Assembly (NCBI RefSeq): GCF_900091655.1
Contig: NZ_LT594621.1
Coordinates: 2,996,532-3,060,531, forward strand
Origin: Culturomica massiliensis
GTDB taxonomy: Bacteria; Bacteroidota; Bacteroidia; Bacteroidales; Marinifilaceae
Reading direction: 5' to 3'
DNA: 64,000 nucleotides
A model generated the notes under the pieces. It saw only the letters and a list, made by a program, of their open reading frames with translations, had not been told where the DNA came from and ran no database searches. Below are positions 18,543-27,572 of the stretch, in pieces (the stretch's first letter is position 1; every line of letters begins with the position of its first letter). The translations under genes and the position numbers were made by a program.

Positions 18543-19568
18543 TCAAAACAAAGTCGGTTGCCAATCCGTTCTTCGCATGTCTTTCCCCAAATGTTTAAAG
18601 GCCAGCTCGGTCACTTCTCTTCCCCGGGGAGTACGTTTCAGAAAACCCTCTTTGATCAGGAACGGTTCATAGACTTCCTCCAGTGTTCCCGGATCCTCTC
18701 CCACGGCTGTCGCAATGGTCGTCAAACCGACAGGACCGCCTTTAAATTTTTCAATAATTGTCAATAGTATCTTATTGTCCATTTCATCGAGACCGTATTT
18801 ATCGATATTCAAAGCCTCCAATGCGTAACGGGTAATATCCCTGTCAATCGCCCCGCTACCTTTTACCATAGCAAAATCCCTTACCCGCCTTAACAACGCA
18901 TTGGCAATACGTGGCGTACCTCTGCTCCGGGAAGCGATCTCCATGGCAGCCTGGCTGGTAATCCCGATATTGAGAATGGCGGCGGACCGGGTAATGATCC
19001 CTGCCAATACCTCCGTATCGTAATACTCCAAATGAAAATTTATACCGAAACGGGCCCTCAAAGGTGCCGTCAGCAACCCACTCCTGGTCGTTGCCCCGAC
19101 CAAGGTAAAAGGATTGATCTGTATCTGCACGGAACGGGCAGCCGGTCCTTTATCGATCATAATATCAATACGGTAATCTTCCATAGCCGAATACAGATAC
19201 TCCTCCACAATCGGACTCAACCGATGAATTTCATCTATAAAAAGAACATCATTTTCTTCCAGATTCGTCAATAGGCCGGCTAAATCTCCGGGTTTATCCA
19301 ATACCGGCCCGGAAGTAATCTTTATTCCAACTCCCAACTCATTGGCAATAATAGCGGATAAGGTAGTCTTCCCCAACCCCGGAGGACCATGCAGGATAAC
19401 ATGATCCAAAGCCTCTTCCCGCATTTTGGCTGCACTTACAAATATCCGCAGGTTTTCTACGATCTTTTGTTGTCCTTGAAAATCTCCGAAATTCAACGGA
19501 CGCAGCGCACGCTCAAATTCCCTATCCGTCTCTTTTACAGTATTGTCTCTTATATTAAATTCACCCAT
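18543..19568 (-). CDS. ruvB: Holliday junction branch migration helicase RuvB
   Basis: 341 residues, the usual RuvB length. Walker A is GPPGLGKTT, Walker B is VLFIDEIHRL, with sensor and arginine-finger regions GATTRSGLLTAPLRARFG and a C-terminal winged helix with GGPVGLTTIA. It drives branch migration in recombination with RuvA and RuvC, which are not in this window. Separated from rprX by 66 bases. Confidence 0.97.
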   Translation of the reverse strand: MGEFNIRDNTVKETDREFERALRPLNFGDFQGQQKIVENLRIFVSAAKMREEALDHVILHGPPGLGKTTLSAIIANELGVGIKITSGPVLDKPGDLAGLLTNLEENDVLFIDEIHRLSPIVEEYLYSAMEDYRIDIMIDKGPAARSVQIQINPFTLVGATTRSGLLTAPLRARFGINFHLEYYDTEVLAGIITRSAAILNIGITSQAAMEIASRSRGTPRIANALLRRVRDFAMVKGSGAIDRDITRYALEALNIDKYGLDEMDNKILLTIIEKFKGGPVGLTTIATAVGEDPGTLEEVYEPFLIKEGFLKRTPRGREVTELAFKHLGKDMRRTDWQPTLF

Positions 19569-19678
19569 AACCCTTTACATCTGACATCAAAAATATAAAA
19601 ACAATAGCTCAACTCAAAGTGTTAAAATCGAAAAGTGTTAAAAGAGTAGTAAATTATAAAGAAGATTAACATTTGAAG

Positions 19679-20644
19679 TTAGATTTTAAAAAAAGCTTCT
19701 ATATCCGCCTCCAGTTTCCGGATCGGCAAATAGGCTCCATATTTCAGATTCCGCTTCAATTCAATGTCGACATGATTCCGGTCACGATACAAGGCCGCTA
19801 TCGCCTCCCGGGTACGATGACCGTCCTTCGCCCGTTTCAATAAAGCTTTACACACCTCCTTGCACAAACAACTGATCATGTCGTACATATTATGTCCCCG
19901 CAAAAACAAATACGCCGTATCGGGATGCAAACCCAACCTTTCTAATTTCTGCCGGATAAACTCCAAATCGGCATTCGGGTAGGTATGCTGAAAATAATTG
20001 ACCCGTTTTTGCACCTTTCGCTGTAATTCCTCCAATACCCGTCTGGCATTATCACGCAAAGATTGTGCAGGCTTGCATATATTCGGATTGAGATAGCGGT
20101 TAAACTCGTATTTGGAAAAACGGGCCGGATCGGCACCCATAAAATAAAGATGCCAGATAAAAAGAGGATAAAGAATCCGCGAATAGTCTTTCAAAAATTT
20201 ACGAAAATCAAAGATATAATTCGGGATATGCGTAACCCGTCCGCAAACTTCGTCCAGTCCCTCCGCAAAACAATGGTGATTCTCGAAAGAATAAGTATAA
20301 GTCTGCAAAACAAAATGAGCAACGTCCATCTCCTTCTCCTGCATCAAATAACGATAATCACTATCGATGCAAATGAAAAAATCCGGACTCAAATAATTGA
20401 AATATTTCAGGCATTGTGTCACACCGCTTGTTTCATGCCCAAATTCATTCCTGGACCCCGCAATAAAATGGAAACGATCGTTGGGCCGGAAATGCTTCAA
20501 CACCGTACTCCAGAAAACAATATCGTCCTTATTTTCGACATGTACGGCAGCCCTGCAACGAAACATTTTGGCATCCAAGGCAAAACGTCTGGCTGCACTC
20601 GCAAAGTACAAATCTCTATCATTATCCGCACGCACACCGAACAT
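19679..20644 (-). CDS. DUF4435 (TOPRIM-like) protein, possible AriB-type effector
   Basis: 321 residues. The sequence fits DUF4435, a TOPRIM-like fold: Glu37 in HVENKDD, and the DSD motif at 94-96 in ICIDSDYRY, would form the metal site. The helical C-terminal half is rich in aromatic and basic residues. In the PARIS anti-phage system a DUF4435 nuclease (AriB) is paired with an ABC-type ATPase (AriA). Here an AAA/ABC ATPase gene lies 202 bases upstream in the same direction. A role in phage defence is inference; DUF4435-ATPase pairs with no tested function are also known in Bacteroidales. Confidence 0.75.
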   Translation of the reverse strand: MFGVRADNDRDLYFASAARRFALDAKMFRCRAAVHVENKDDIVFWSTVLKHFRPNDRFHFIAGSRNEFGHETSGVTQCLKYFNYLSPDFFICIDSDYRYLMQEKEMDVAHFVLQTYTYSFENHHCFAEGLDEVCGRVTHIPNYIFDFRKFLKDYSRILYPLFIWHLYFMGADPARFSKYEFNRYLNPNICKPAQSLRDNARRVLEELQRKVQKRVNYFQHTYPNADLEFIRQKLERLGLHPDTAYLFLRGHNMYDMISCLCKEVCKALLKRAKDGHRTREAIAALYRDRNHVDIELKRNLKYGAYLPIRKLEADIEAFFKI

Positions 20645-20657
20645 ACTCGAACGTTTA

Positions 20658-20741
20658 AATTGTAGATTGACGATTTTAGATCTTAGATTAAAAAAATCTG
20701 ATAACGAATCAGGTTGCCAGACAATCTAAAATTTACAATTT
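20658..20741. repeat. Palindromic intergenic element between DUF4435 and ATPase genes
   Basis: An arm AAATTGTAGATTG (20658-20670) faces its near-inverse CAATCTAAAATTTACAATTT (20722-20741). The spacer has its own small inverted repeat (AGATT..AATCT). Similar words recur at 57922-57989, so this may be a dispersed element. Confidence 0.45.
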
Positions 20742-20846
20742 ATATAAACATTAAAATCAGAGGTACAAACTTTTAGGCTAAAATTCATCCAGGCACATAC
20801 ACAATCTATTCCCCCAAACTTATACCTACAAATAATTTCTCAACTT

Positions 20847-21683
20847 CTATTTCTTTACTAAATCTTCGACAAAAAACAACTTATCTCCCCAGCCGTCCCC
20901 GAATAAACTGGGCGAATGAGTCGAAGTTATAATCTGACAATTGGGATTCAACCCCCGGATTTCTTCAAACAAACGGTATTGCCATTCGATATGCAAAGAT
21001 ATTTCCGGTTCGTCCATCAATAAAATGTAAGGTTGCTCCTCCATCAAAAACACCCGCAACAAGATAATCAGAAGCTGTTTTTCTCCCGAAGACAGCTTAT
21101 AAAGAGGAATCGTCTCTCCATGATCGATAAATATCAAATGATTGGTATGCGGATCTATTTCTATGGTTTTTTCCGTTTTGGCAAATAAACGATTCACCGT
21201 ATCATAAAACATCCGTATCCGCTCGTTTATACAAGTGGCCTGTTCCGGAAAATTCGTCGCTTTCAGCCGATAATCGGAAAAAGAAGGAGAATCTCCCCCG
21301 ATATTATAAACAATATCGTGCAATTCGTTATAAAGCTGGCTGTATTCTTTACCGGCTTTCGGCTTATCCTTCATCGGTACATCGAATGTACTGATTTTCA
21401 AATACCGGACACCCTCCAAAGCTTTCTTCAATTCTCCGGACGGAGTTTTGGGAGTATATTCAATCGTAAAATCGTTTATCCAGGCATTCACACTAACATC
21501 ATACGCCTTCAGACGCTTTACGTCCGCTGTAAATATGGCGTCGATAATATTGAACAAAGTTGTTTTACCACTACCATTTATACCGATAAGTATATTTACG
21601 TCGGGATTCAGATCCTTCCAGCAGAAATCAATCTTCTTCCAAAGATTAAAAATCTCTATCCCATGAATAAGGTTCGTTTCCAT
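20847..21683 (-). CDS. AAA/ABC-type ATPase paired with DUF4435 protein (AriA-like candidate)
   Basis: 278 residues. Walker A is GINGSGKT (34-41), the ABC-like signature is LSSGEKQ, and Walker B is LLMDEPEISLH followed by a conserved STHSP. This is the SMC/OLD/AAA_15-type layout used by sensor ATPases of defence systems. It is shorter than typical AriA proteins, mainly in the region between Walker A and the signature. First gene of a pair with the DUF4435 gene. DUF486 is divergent 94 bases away. Confidence 0.8.
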   Translation of the reverse strand: METNLIHGIEIFNLWKKIDFCWKDLNPDVNILIGINGSGKTTLFNIIDAIFTADVKRLKAYDVSVNAWINDFTIEYTPKTPSGELKKALEGVRYLKISTFDVPMKDKPKAGKEYSQLYNELHDIVYNIGGDSPSFSDYRLKATNFPEQATCINERIRMFYDTVNRLFAKTEKTIEIDPHTNHLIFIDHGETIPLYKLSSGEKQLLIILLRVFLMEEQPYILLMDEPEISLHIEWQYRLFEEIRGLNPNCQIITSTHSPSLFGDGWGDKLFFVEDLVKK

Positions 21684-21777
21684 AATCTACACTTTCTACA
21701 AAGATATAAAACTAAACAGGAATAATGAATGACAAAAAATATAATTTTGCACTGTTTTACTATTTTGAATTTTCATT

Positions 21778-22146
21778 ATGAGAGGACTTGCAACAATCGG
21801 CCTGCTGATTTTATCCAACATATTTATGACCTTTGCCTGGTATGGCCATCTGAAACTACAAGAAGCTAAAATAAGTACCCACTGGCCACTTATCGGCGTC
21901 ATCCTCTTTTCATGGGGGATTGCTTTTTTTGAATACTGCGCCCAGGTTCCTGCCAATCGTTTAGGATTCGAAGGTAACGGCGGCCCTTTCAACCTGATGC
22001 AATTAAAAATCATCCAGGAAGTCATTACCCTGGTGATATTCATTCTGTTCTCCTTGATCTGTTTCAAAGGAGTCAGCTTCCAATGGAATCATGCTGCCGC
22101 CTGCGTATGTCTGATTCTGGCCGTTTATTTCGTATTCATGAAATAA
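21778..22146 (+). CDS. DMT-superfamily small membrane protein (DUF486)
   Basis: 122 residues with four transmembrane helices. The family-typical FEYCAQVPANRLG segment lies near residues 58-72, followed by LKIIQEVITL. DUF486 proteins resemble small multidrug or metabolite transporters, but their substrates are unknown. A -7 like TAATTTTG at 21742-21749 lies 28 bases upstream. Its 3' end is 33 bases from the convergent sensor kinase gene. Confidence 0.9.
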   Translation: MRGLATIGLLILSNIFMTFAWYGHLKLQEAKISTHWPLIGVILFSWGIAFFEYCAQVPANRLGFEGNGGPFNLMQLKIIQEVITLVIFILFSLICFKGVSFQWNHAAACVCLILAVYFVFMK

Positions 22147-22179
22147 ACCGACAAAATAAGCGGTGCGGGGAATTAAGCG

Positions 22180-24816
22180 TCAACATACCTTGGAGTAAGG
22201 CAACGTAAACCAAAACTCGGAACCGGCTCCAGGAGAAGAAATAACACCGATTTTTCCTCCCAGCTTACATATTATCGTTTCACAAATGGAAAGTCCTAAT
22301 CCCGTCCCCTGAGCAAAGGAATTCAATTTAACGAAACGCCCGAAAATTTCCTGCTGCTTTGCCTGATCTATACCGATCCCCGTATCTTTAACATAAAAAT
22401 AAAGGTATTGCGGGTCTGCATCCAGGCGATATCCCAGGCGGATACTTCCTGATTCTGTAAACTTGATGGCATTCGTCAGAAAATTAATCAAAACCTGTGA
22501 CAACCGTTTTTCATCCGTCCGGATCACACAACCGGGAATAGATTCCTCAAACAAGAGGGAAACCTTATCCGATTTCAAACGCAAACGGACCACTTCCAGC
22601 AAATCGGACAAAACGGTATTTACCTCTACACTACGTTCAAAAAAATCCAATGTACCGGCTTCTATTTTCGAAAGATCGAGAATATCATCGATCAATTGCA
22701 GCAGCAGTTTATTGTTCGTTTCTATGATATGAGTATACTCCCGGTTTTCAGGTGTATTGCAGGACTGTAATAATATTTCGGAAAAACCGACAATCGCATT
22801 CAAGGGGGTACGGATTTCATGACTCATATTCGCTAAAAATGCCGATTTCAACCGGTTCGATTCTTCGGCTTTCTCCTTAGCATCCCGAAGCTCCTGTTCC
22901 ATACGCTTTCTTCCTTCGATCTCATGCATCGCTCCGGTTACGATTTTCGGAAGCCCTCTTTCATCCCATTCCATTACGATAGCATATGTTTCGACCCATA
23001 TCGGTTCATGTGCACAAGGTAATACAATCCGGTACTCTGACAGGATAGCCTCCGTCTTCCCATCAAGCAACTGTTCGGTAATCCTTTTTATCCGTTCCCG
23101 GTCCTCCGGATGAACCATATTGTAACAAATGTTTCCGTCGATGACCCTATCTTTGTATTGCTGTAAATCTTCCCGCTCCGCATATCCCATATTCACATAA
23201 ATTTTCTGAGTTTGTATATCCCATTCCCAAGGGATCAGGTGTGTCGCTCTCAATACAAACTCATATTTCTTGTTCAATCGCTCCAATTGCTTACGCTTCT
23301 GTTCCACTTCGGTCAAATCAATAGTAGAACTCGTAATCCAACGGCGTCTGTTCTTATAGGAAACGACCACTTTATTCATCAGGAAGAAATGTTCCCTCCC
23401 GTCCGCAAATTGGGCATGATGTACGGCAGAATAAGTACCTTCACGAATAACGATATCGTCTAATTCTCTGAAAAGCTTCATAACTTCACCGCCCAAAGCC
23501 GCATTTTCATTCTTTCCGATCAAAATATCCGCAGACACGCCGAACATATCTTCCAGACTCTTATTCCACAAAACGTATTTCCGGCCGTTGTCCAAATCTT
23601 TAATACTAACCGGAATCGGCAGATTATTTAAAATAGAATTCAGAAAAAAACGGTCTTTTTTACTCTTTTTATCAAAATACAATTTTACACCTACAATTCC
23701 CAATAACAACAAAACGACAGCCCAAACAACATACCAATACCTGTGATAAAAAGAGGGAGGAACATTGTAATAAACAGCCCCGTCCGGATATAAATCCGGA
23801 TCTATCCCATACCATTGTAAGGCCAGATAATTCAAGTATGTCTGTGCCTCTCCGCCGGCCTGACAGGGTATGTCGGAAGCCTTTTTGCCGGCTAAAATCG
23901 CTTTAAGCTCCCGGAGAAAGGTCGTTGTGAAATCATGTACCGAAATAAAATGCCCCCCTGCAAAATACCCCTTTTGCAGATCCATATCCGTCAAAGTAAA
24001 CACAGGAGTATTCGTAAATCCGAATATCGATTTCCAGACATTGTTTTCGAGGTAAGCCGAAGTTTCCTCTACCGACCGTAAAAACCAACTATAATAAATG
24101 ACCCCTACATTTTTATCGTATTCAGTCAATATACTCAATAAACGATCTGTACTCAAATCTTGTGTACACAACTGTTCGACTTTCAAATCAGGGTAATTCT
24201 CCCGCATAATCCGTTCAAAATCCGACCGGGTCAAGGTACTGACATAACGGTTATCGGAAATCAAAGCCACCTTGCTCATATTCGGGATGATACGACGCAT
24301 CACCTCTATCGTTTCCCGGATGTAAAAAGGCTGCCACAAAACCGTAATATTATAGTCCCGGTTAAAATCCTCCAACAATATCGTATTTTCCGGTGTTAAG
24401 GTCTCCTGTGCCAGTAAAACCGATATGGATGCAGGCATCCGTTCCCTGACAAAACACAGGATCACCGGCACATCTTTCCATTCCGAATCGAATAAAGGAG
24501 CACATATCATCCAGGCAGGGTCACCGATAAATACAACAGCATCGGGCTTTTCCGGATATTTCTTTAAAATATCCCGCCGCAACAGCTCCACATCGGCCTC
24601 TTTTTTCAAACGAGGCAATACCAATTCATAAGTTTCAAAAACGATACTATCCCGGTCTGAAATTTGACGATAAATCATTTTCAAAAACAAATCACTCCAA
24701 TTCTCATTAAACGTTATGGAATTAAATACAATGACCTGATTCTTTTGATCCGTAGCAGAAACAGAACCTCCTGCCAACCATCCGATTAGGATAATCAGGC
24801 CTACACATTTTCTCAT
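22180..24816 (-). CDS. Orphan sensor histidine kinase with ABC-type periplasmic binding domain and PAS domains
   Basis: 878 residues. A signal peptide (1-21) precedes a periplasmic region to about 357 that resembles ABC-type substrate-binding proteins (PF04392-like; FIGDPAWM, GVIYYSW). Then come a transmembrane helix (about 361-380), PAS domain (about 390-505), second PAS/PAC (about 520-635), HisKA with His666 in NMSHEIRTP, and HATPase boxes NFLTNAIKFT, DTGIGI and GTGLGL. No receiver or output domain is attached and no response regulator is adjacent. The ligand is probably a small molecule. Confidence 0.88.
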   Translation of the reverse strand: MRKCVGLIILIGWLAGGSVSATDQKNQVIVFNSITFNENWSDLFLKMIYRQISDRDSIVFETYELVLPRLKKEADVELLRRDILKKYPEKPDAVVFIGDPAWMICAPLFDSEWKDVPVILCFVRERMPASISVLLAQETLTPENTILLEDFNRDYNITVLWQPFYIRETIEVMRRIIPNMSKVALISDNRYVSTLTRSDFERIMRENYPDLKVEQLCTQDLSTDRLLSILTEYDKNVGVIYYSWFLRSVEETSAYLENNVWKSIFGFTNTPVFTLTDMDLQKGYFAGGHFISVHDFTTTFLRELKAILAGKKASDIPCQAGGEAQTYLNYLALQWYGIDPDLYPDGAVYYNVPPSFYHRYWYVVWAVVLLLLGIVGVKLYFDKKSKKDRFFLNSILNNLPIPVSIKDLDNGRKYVLWNKSLEDMFGVSADILIGKNENAALGGEVMKLFRELDDIVIREGTYSAVHHAQFADGREHFFLMNKVVVSYKNRRRWITSSTIDLTEVEQKRKQLERLNKKYEFVLRATHLIPWEWDIQTQKIYVNMGYAEREDLQQYKDRVIDGNICYNMVHPEDRERIKRITEQLLDGKTEAILSEYRIVLPCAHEPIWVETYAIVMEWDERGLPKIVTGAMHEIEGRKRMEQELRDAKEKAEESNRLKSAFLANMSHEIRTPLNAIVGFSEILLQSCNTPENREYTHIIETNNKLLLQLIDDILDLSKIEAGTLDFFERSVEVNTVLSDLLEVVRLRLKSDKVSLLFEESIPGCVIRTDEKRLSQVLINFLTNAIKFTESGSIRLGYRLDADPQYLYFYVKDTGIGIDQAKQQEIFGRFVKLNSFAQGTGLGLSICETIICKLGGKIGVISSPGAGSEFWFTLPYSKVC

Positions 24817-24956
24817 GACCTACTTTTTCAAAACTTCTGCAAAGATAGGAAGAATCTCAAAAATAAAATCGACAGACTTAAATTATATCATTGTGCCATA
24901 AACTTTTCCTTATCAAAAGAGAATACCGGAAAAATACCGAATCACACAAAAATTTT

Positions 24957-24964
24957 TACCTTTG
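24957..24964 (+). promoter_or_regulatory. -7 promoter element for the Trk/Ktr operon
   Basis: TACCTTTG matches TAnnTTTG and lies 50 bases before the ATG of the potassium transporter gene. No clear TTTG is seen 19 bases upstream, so support is partial. Confidence 0.45.
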
Positions 24965-25014
24965 TGATAAACGGAATTTTAAACAAAATTTCCGATCCTT
25001 AAAGGGAATGCATC

Positions 25015-26823
25015 ATGCGACTTGCAGAACTAAAATACAAAACGAGATTATTTCTACGTACCGGCCGAGCAATTGTCAGAATATCCGCTACAGTCATTTC
25101 ATTCATAGCCTCTTTCTGTACCTTGTGCCTGCTGATTTACGAAATCGGTTTTCAGGAAGACCCTGAAACAAAATATTACATTCTGGAAACCTATAAAATA
25201 CTTCTACGGATATTTTTTTATACAGCATTGGGAAGAATCCTGTCCGACATAAAAGGCTTCAGACGGGAAAAAGCGTTTTGGCTGGATTCTATTATCCTCG
25301 CCTTCATTTTATTAACTGTCATTCTGGATTCAAGGCCGGCAGCCCATTTAAGTGCTTTCATGCATCATGCGATTACGATCATGACTTACATACTCTTATC
25401 CGTCGTCAGCCTTATCCAGCTATCGAAACAAATAGTGACCACTCTGCAACGCAACCTGAAACCGGAAATGATGTTTGCTTACAGTTTCCTTTTTATTATA
25501 TTGACAGGTACGTTCCTACTGCTATTACCCAATGCCCACCATGGACATCTGCAATTTATAGATGCTCTTTTCACCTCTACCAGTGCGGTATGCGTTACCG
25601 GACTTACCGTTGTGGAAACGTCCTCCACGTTCACATTCACCGGACTGATTATCCTGGCAACCCTTATTCAAATAGGAGGTATCGGTGTCATGACATTTAC
25701 CAGTTTTTTCGCCATGTCATTTTTTTGTCAGGTATCCTTCCGGGATCAGCTTAGCCTGAAAAACATCCTGAATGAAAACTCTTTAAGTGACATTTTCCGT
25801 ACCTTATTCTACATTTTACTGACCACCTTCATCATTGAAACCATAGGAGCCTATCTTATTTACGATCAGATCCGGTCCGTTCCCGCTACAGAAATTCCGG
25901 ATAAGCTGTTCTTTGCTGTCTTTCATTCGGTATCGGGATTTTGCAATGCCGGATTTTCGACGCTACCGGGAAACCTCTACGATCCGACCGTACGACACCT
26001 ATATGGATTGCAATGCTGGATAGCTCTCCTGGTCATTCTCGGCGGTATCGGCTTTCCGATCCTATTCAATTTCGGGAGACTTTTCAATTACCATTTCCGG
26101 AATGCCGTCAACCGAATAAAAAGAAATCCCTCCACCTATAACCGCCAATTACATATCATCAGTCTGACAACACGTATTGTCATCCCGATGACCCTGATTC
26201 TGGTGATTGGGGGCACCTGTCTTTTCCTGGGTCTGGAATACAACAATACGCTGAAAGACCTGCCTTTTTCCGGTAAACTGGCCATTTCTTTTATGAGTGC
26301 GGTAACGCCCCGTACGGCGGGATTCAGCAGCATAGACATGGCCAGCCTTTTACCTCCGACAATCTTCGTCACTATGCTTCTGATGTGGATCGGAGCCTCT
26401 CCGATGTCAACCGGTGGCGGTATTAAAACAACAACATTCACCATTGCCATTAAAAATATTTTCAGCGTTATCCGGAATAAAAACAACGTTGAAATAGCCC
26501 GCCGTCAGATTCCGTCTGAAAATGTAAGACGGGCACATGCCATCATCCTATTGTCTGTACTTTGGATCGGAATCGCAACCTTGCTTCTGTTACTCACAGA
26601 AAATCACGTGTCCGTTACAGAAGCTACATTCGAAGTCATTTCTGCCATCAGTACGGTCGGATTGACACTGGGACTGACGCCCGAATTAAGCATTGCAGGT
26701 AAAATTATTATCAGCCTCACGATGTTTGTCGGCAGAGTCGGACTCATTACCTTACTCACGGGTATCGCAAGGCAACAACTTTCACAGCCCTACCGTTATC
26801 CCGAAGAAAGAGTCATTCTTTAA
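25015..26823 (+). CDS. TrkH/KtrB-type potassium transporter membrane subunit
   Basis: 602 residues. An N-terminal extension of about 150 residues with four hydrophobic helices precedes the TrkH/KtrB core. The core shows the repeated pore loops: TSTSAVCVTGLTVVET, SGFCNAGFST, TPRTAGFSS and AISTVGLTLGLTP, with the conserved glycines of the selectivity filter. Imports K+ (possibly with Na+ or H+). The TrkA-like partner gene follows after 22 bases. Confidence 0.92.
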   Translation: MRLAELKYKTRLFLRTGRAIVRISATVISFIASFCTLCLLIYEIGFQEDPETKYYILETYKILLRIFFYTALGRILSDIKGFRREKAFWLDSIILAFILLTVILDSRPAAHLSAFMHHAITIMTYILLSVVSLIQLSKQIVTTLQRNLKPEMMFAYSFLFIILTGTFLLLLPNAHHGHLQFIDALFTSTSAVCVTGLTVVETSSTFTFTGLIILATLIQIGGIGVMTFTSFFAMSFFCQVSFRDQLSLKNILNENSLSDIFRTLFYILLTTFIIETIGAYLIYDQIRSVPATEIPDKLFFAVFHSVSGFCNAGFSTLPGNLYDPTVRHLYGLQCWIALLVILGGIGFPILFNFGRLFNYHFRNAVNRIKRNPSTYNRQLHIISLTTRIVIPMTLILVIGGTCLFLGLEYNNTLKDLPFSGKLAISFMSAVTPRTAGFSSIDMASLLPPTIFVTMLLMWIGASPMSTGGGIKTTTFTIAIKNIFSVIRNKNNVEIARRQIPSENVRRAHAIILLSVLWIGIATLLLLLTENHVSVTEATFEVISAISTVGLTLGLTPELSIAGKIIISLTMFVGRVGLITLLTGIARQQLSQPYRYPEERVIL

Positions 26824-26845
26824 CTTATAACTAAAACCAATACAT

Positions 26846-27517
26846 ATGAACTGCATCATCATCGGACTCAGCAATTTCGGAATAGCACTGGCACAACGGC
26901 TCACCGACCTGGGACACGAAGTTTTGGGAATTGACAAAGATATCGACAAAATAAACGAGTACCAGAACAGCATCAAAAACACAATCAGTCTGAACATCAA
27001 CAGCCGGGAAGCTATAAGAACCCTGCCATTAAAAGATGCGGATATTATTTTCGTAGCCATTCGGAAAGACATCGGAGCTTCCGTTATGGCTGTTGCCACA
27101 TTGAAGGAAAACGGAGCCAAACGAATTGTTGCCTGTTCGATTTCCGACCTGCATTCAACAATTCTGAAAGCTATGGGAATTACAGAAATTGTGCGTCCGG
27201 AAAAAGAATATGCGGATTTCTTCGCTTTGAAAATAGAATTGACAACTTCCATTTATTCGTATATGGTAACCCCAAACTACTTTATATACGAAATGAAATT
27301 ACCCGCTCCTTTTATCGGCCGCCAATTGGGAGATGTGGAATTCGAAAAAAATTTAGGCCTGAAACTCATTGCCATCAAGCATCCGGTAAACGGAGAAGAA
27401 CACGGGAAAAACCGGCTTGAATTAATCGATAAACCGGAAAACAGTTTTATCGTCGGTCAGGACGACGTATTTATTTTAGCCGGAAAACCTAAAAATTTCC
27501 AGACATTACTGAACTGA
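26846..27517 (+). CDS. TrkA/KtrA-type RCK regulatory subunit of potassium transporter
   Basis: 223 residues. An N-terminal Rossmann RCK domain (IIGLSNFGIALAQRL) binds nucleotide, with the acid pair at IDKDIDKI. The RCK_C domain covers about residues 140-223. It forms a cytosolic ring that gates the TrkH/KtrB subunit encoded immediately upstream. Single RCK unit, so KtrA-like rather than the doubled TrkA of enterobacteria. Confidence 0.92.
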   Translation: MNCIIIGLSNFGIALAQRLTDLGHEVLGIDKDIDKINEYQNSIKNTISLNINSREAIRTLPLKDADIIFVAIRKDIGASVMAVATLKENGAKRIVACSISDLHSTILKAMGITEIVRPEKEYADFFALKIELTTSIYSYMVTPNYFIYEMKLPAPFIGRQLGDVEFEKNLGLKLIAIKHPVNGEEHGKNRLELIDKPENSFIVGQDDVFILAGKPKNFQTLLN

Positions 27518-27523
27518 AATAAA

Positions 27524-27550
27524 ACAGCCGAAGTTAAAAACTTCGGCTGT
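27524..27550. terminator. Bidirectional intrinsic terminator between ktrA-like gene and pgk
   Basis: Perfect 12-bp inverted repeat ACAGCCGAAGTT / AACTTCGGCTGT around a three-base A loop, placed between two convergent stop codons. On the - strand it is followed by TTTTATTT. Confidence 0.8.
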
Positions 27551-27572
27551 CACCTAAATCAGTTAAAGACTA

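Noticed and set aside
20063..20665. 200-codon + strand frame
   Set aside because: Antisense to the DUF4435 gene, which has recognisable TOPRIM-like residues.
21696..22067. 123-codon - strand frame
   Set aside because: Antisense to the DUF486 gene, which has the clear family motif and four helices.
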